A model generated the notes under the pieces. The model ran no database searches, was not told the origin of the DNA, and saw only the letters and a program-made list of their open reading frames with translations. Positions 5,844 through 6,756 of a DNA stretch of 6,756 nt are shown in pieces. Each line of letters starts with the position of its first letter. Positions within the stretch are counted from its first letter, which is position 1. The DNA comes from DASTQL01 sp035761805. Its GTDB lineage: Bacteria > Actinomycetota > Actinomycetes > Jiangellales > Jiangellaceae. The DNA is taken from contig DASTQL010000182.1 in the NCBI GenBank assembly GCA_035761805.1, forward strand, positions 1-6,756. Direction: 5' to 3'. Made by a program: the position numbers and the translations under genes.

Positions 5844-6143
5844 ATGCCGTCGATCACCCGGGAGGAGGCCGAGCACCTCGCCCGACTTGCCCGGCTCGAC
5901 CTCGCCCCCGACGAGCTCGAGCACCTCGCCGGCCAGCTCGACGTCATCCTCGGCGCTGTCGCTCGGGTGGCCGAGGTGGCCGCCGGGGACATCCCACCCA
6001 CGTCGCACGCCCTCCCGCTGACCAACGTCTTCCGCGACGACGTCGTCACCCCGAGCCTCGGCAGTGATGCCGCGCTTGCCGGCGCCCCCGCGGCCGAGGA
6101 CGGTCGCTTCCGGGTGCCACGGATCCTGGGGGAGGAGCGGTGA
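5844..6143 (+). CDS. gatC: Asp-tRNA(Asn)/Glu-tRNA(Gln) amidotransferase subunit GatC
   Basis: GatC is the small subunit of the GatCAB amidotransferase. It wraps around GatA and GatB and holds them together while mischarged Glu-tRNA(Gln) or Asp-tRNA(Asn) is amidated. The 99-residue length is typical. The N-terminal two-thirds is the helical hairpin (ITREEAEHLARLARLDL, then ELEHLAGQLDVIL), followed by the belt region with PTSHALPLTNVFRDD and the conserved end FRVPRILGEE. The ATG at 5844 is preferred because family similarity starts at ITREEAEHLARLARL and GAGGAG lies 12 nt upstream, a slightly long spacing. Its TGA overlaps the gatA GTG in a GTGA arrangement, so the two are translationally coupled. 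The gene is divergent from the ACT-domain gene. Confidence 0.96.
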   Translation: MPSITREEAEHLARLARLDLAPDELEHLAGQLDVILGAVARVAEVAAGDIPPTSHALPLTNVFRDDVVTPSLGSDAALAGAPAAEDGRFRVPRILGEER

Positions 6144-6756
6144 GCACGGCCACCGACCTCACCCGGCTCACCGCTGTCGAGACCGCCGCGACCGTCCGTA
6201 CGGGGGAGAGCTCCGCCGTCGAGGTCACCCGCGCCCATCTGGACCGGATCGAGGCCGTCGACCCGGCGCTGCACGCCTTCCTCCACGTCGACGCCGAGGG
6301 TGCCCTCACAGCGGCCCGGCGCGTCGACGAGGCGCGGGCAGCGGGCGAGACCCTTGGCCCCCTGGCCGGCGTCCCGCTGGCGCTCAAGGACGTCTTCACC
6401 ATGGCCGGCGCCCCCACCACCTGCGGCTCCCGGATCCTGGAGGGCTGGCACCCGCCGTACGACGCCACGGTGACGCGACGCCTGCGCGAGGCGGGTGTCG
6501 TGATCCTGGGCAAGACCAACATGGACGAGTTCGCGATGGGCTCGTCGACGGAGAACTCAGCGTACGGGCCGACGCGCAACCCCTGGGACCGCACCCGGGT
6601 GCCGGGAGGCAGCGGAGGGGGCTCCGCGGCCGCCGTTGCGGCGTACGAGGCTCCGCTCGGCATCGGCACCGACACCGGAGGGTCGATCCGCCAGCCCGCG
6701 GCCGTCACCGGGACGGTGGGTGTCAAGCCGACGTACGGCGGGGTGAGCCGCTACGG
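6140..6756 (+). CDS. gatA: Asp-tRNA(Asn)/Glu-tRNA(Gln) amidotransferase subunit GatA (3'-truncated)
   Basis: GatA is the amidase subunit that hydrolyses glutamine and sends ammonia to GatB, where the tRNA-bound Glu or Asp is activated and amidated. The window holds 205 codons of the usual 480-500. The amidase-signature triad is complete: K83 in LALKD, cis-Ser S158 in PGGSGGGSAAA, and nucleophile S182 in GTDTGGSIRQPA. Spacings of 75 and 24 residues equal those of S. aureus GatA (K79, S154, S178). The second Ser of the usual GGSS is Gly here. The strand-helix KTNMDEFAMGSSTENSAYGPTRNPWD at 125-150 is typical. The GTG start overlaps the gatC stop by 4 nt and has GGAGGAG at 6131-6137 just upstream. 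gatB would be expected further downstream. The frame is intact to the window edge. Confidence 0.97.
   Translation, partial: MSTATDLTRLTAVETAATVRTGESSAVEVTRAHLDRIEAVDPALHAFLHVDAEGALTAARRVDEARAAGETLGPLAGVPLALKDVFTMAGAPTTCGSRILEGWHPPYDATVTRRLREAGVVILGKTNMDEFAMGSSTENSAYGPTRNPWDRTRVPGGSGGGSAAAVAAYEAPLGIGTDTGGSIRQPAAVTGTVGVKPTYGGVSRY

Noticed and set aside
5024..6451. 475-codon minus-strand open frame, extending the ACT gene upstream
   Set aside because: The upstream part runs antisense to gatC and gatA, which are certain. The ACT fold begins exactly at GTG 5683, with a suitable start motif. GC-rich codons keep the antisense frame open.
1..6756. CRISPR array, tRNA/rRNA gene, insertion sequence or toxin-antitoxin/defence module
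   Set aside because: No repeated spacer pattern, cloverleaf, transposase motif, terminal inverted repeats or defence-type domains were seen on either strand.

Overview
The window is a GC-rich stretch (about 68-78% GC in the lines I counted) with dense short-gap genes, frequent GTG starts and TANNNT-type -10 boxes close to start codons. This points to an actinobacterium, probably a Nocardioides-like or other propionibacterial/streptomycete-type lineage. The genus is inference only. From memory, the order 'MetE-like half protein - ligA - divergent ACT-domain gene - gatC - gatA' matches the conserved actinobacterial block that includes Rv3015c-ligA-Rv3013-gatC-gatA in Mycobacterium tuberculosis.

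Layout, left to right: the 3' part of mnmA (tRNA 2-thiouridylase, + strand, cut by the window edge); a small secreted protein of unknown function with lower GC than its neighbours (+); a stand-alone protein resembling the catalytic half of cobalamin-independent methionine synthase (+); ligA, the NAD-dependent DNA ligase (+, complete); an ACT-domain protein on the minus strand, tail-to-tail with ligA; then, divergent from it, gatC and the first 205 codons of gatA (+, cut by the window edge), which overlap by four bases.

The genes are mostly housekeeping: tRNA wobble thiolation (MnmA), tRNA-dependent amidation of Glu-tRNA(Gln)/Asp-tRNA(Asn) (GatCA, with GatB expected nearby), DNA nick sealing (LigA), and two conserved but poorly understood proteins with amino-acid-related folds (MetE-like, ACT). 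Several start codons sit 6-8 nt after a -10-like hexamer, which suggests leaderless or near-leaderless transcripts. The gatC promoter instead leaves a leader of about 40 nt.

I see no tRNA, rRNA, CRISPR array, insertion sequence or phage element, and no clear new multi-gene system. The items most worth a second look are the secreted orphan, the stand-alone MetE-like protein with an altered metal-ligand set, the ACT plus possible GAF-like protein, and a perfect 14-bp palindrome between the divergent ACT gene and gatC.
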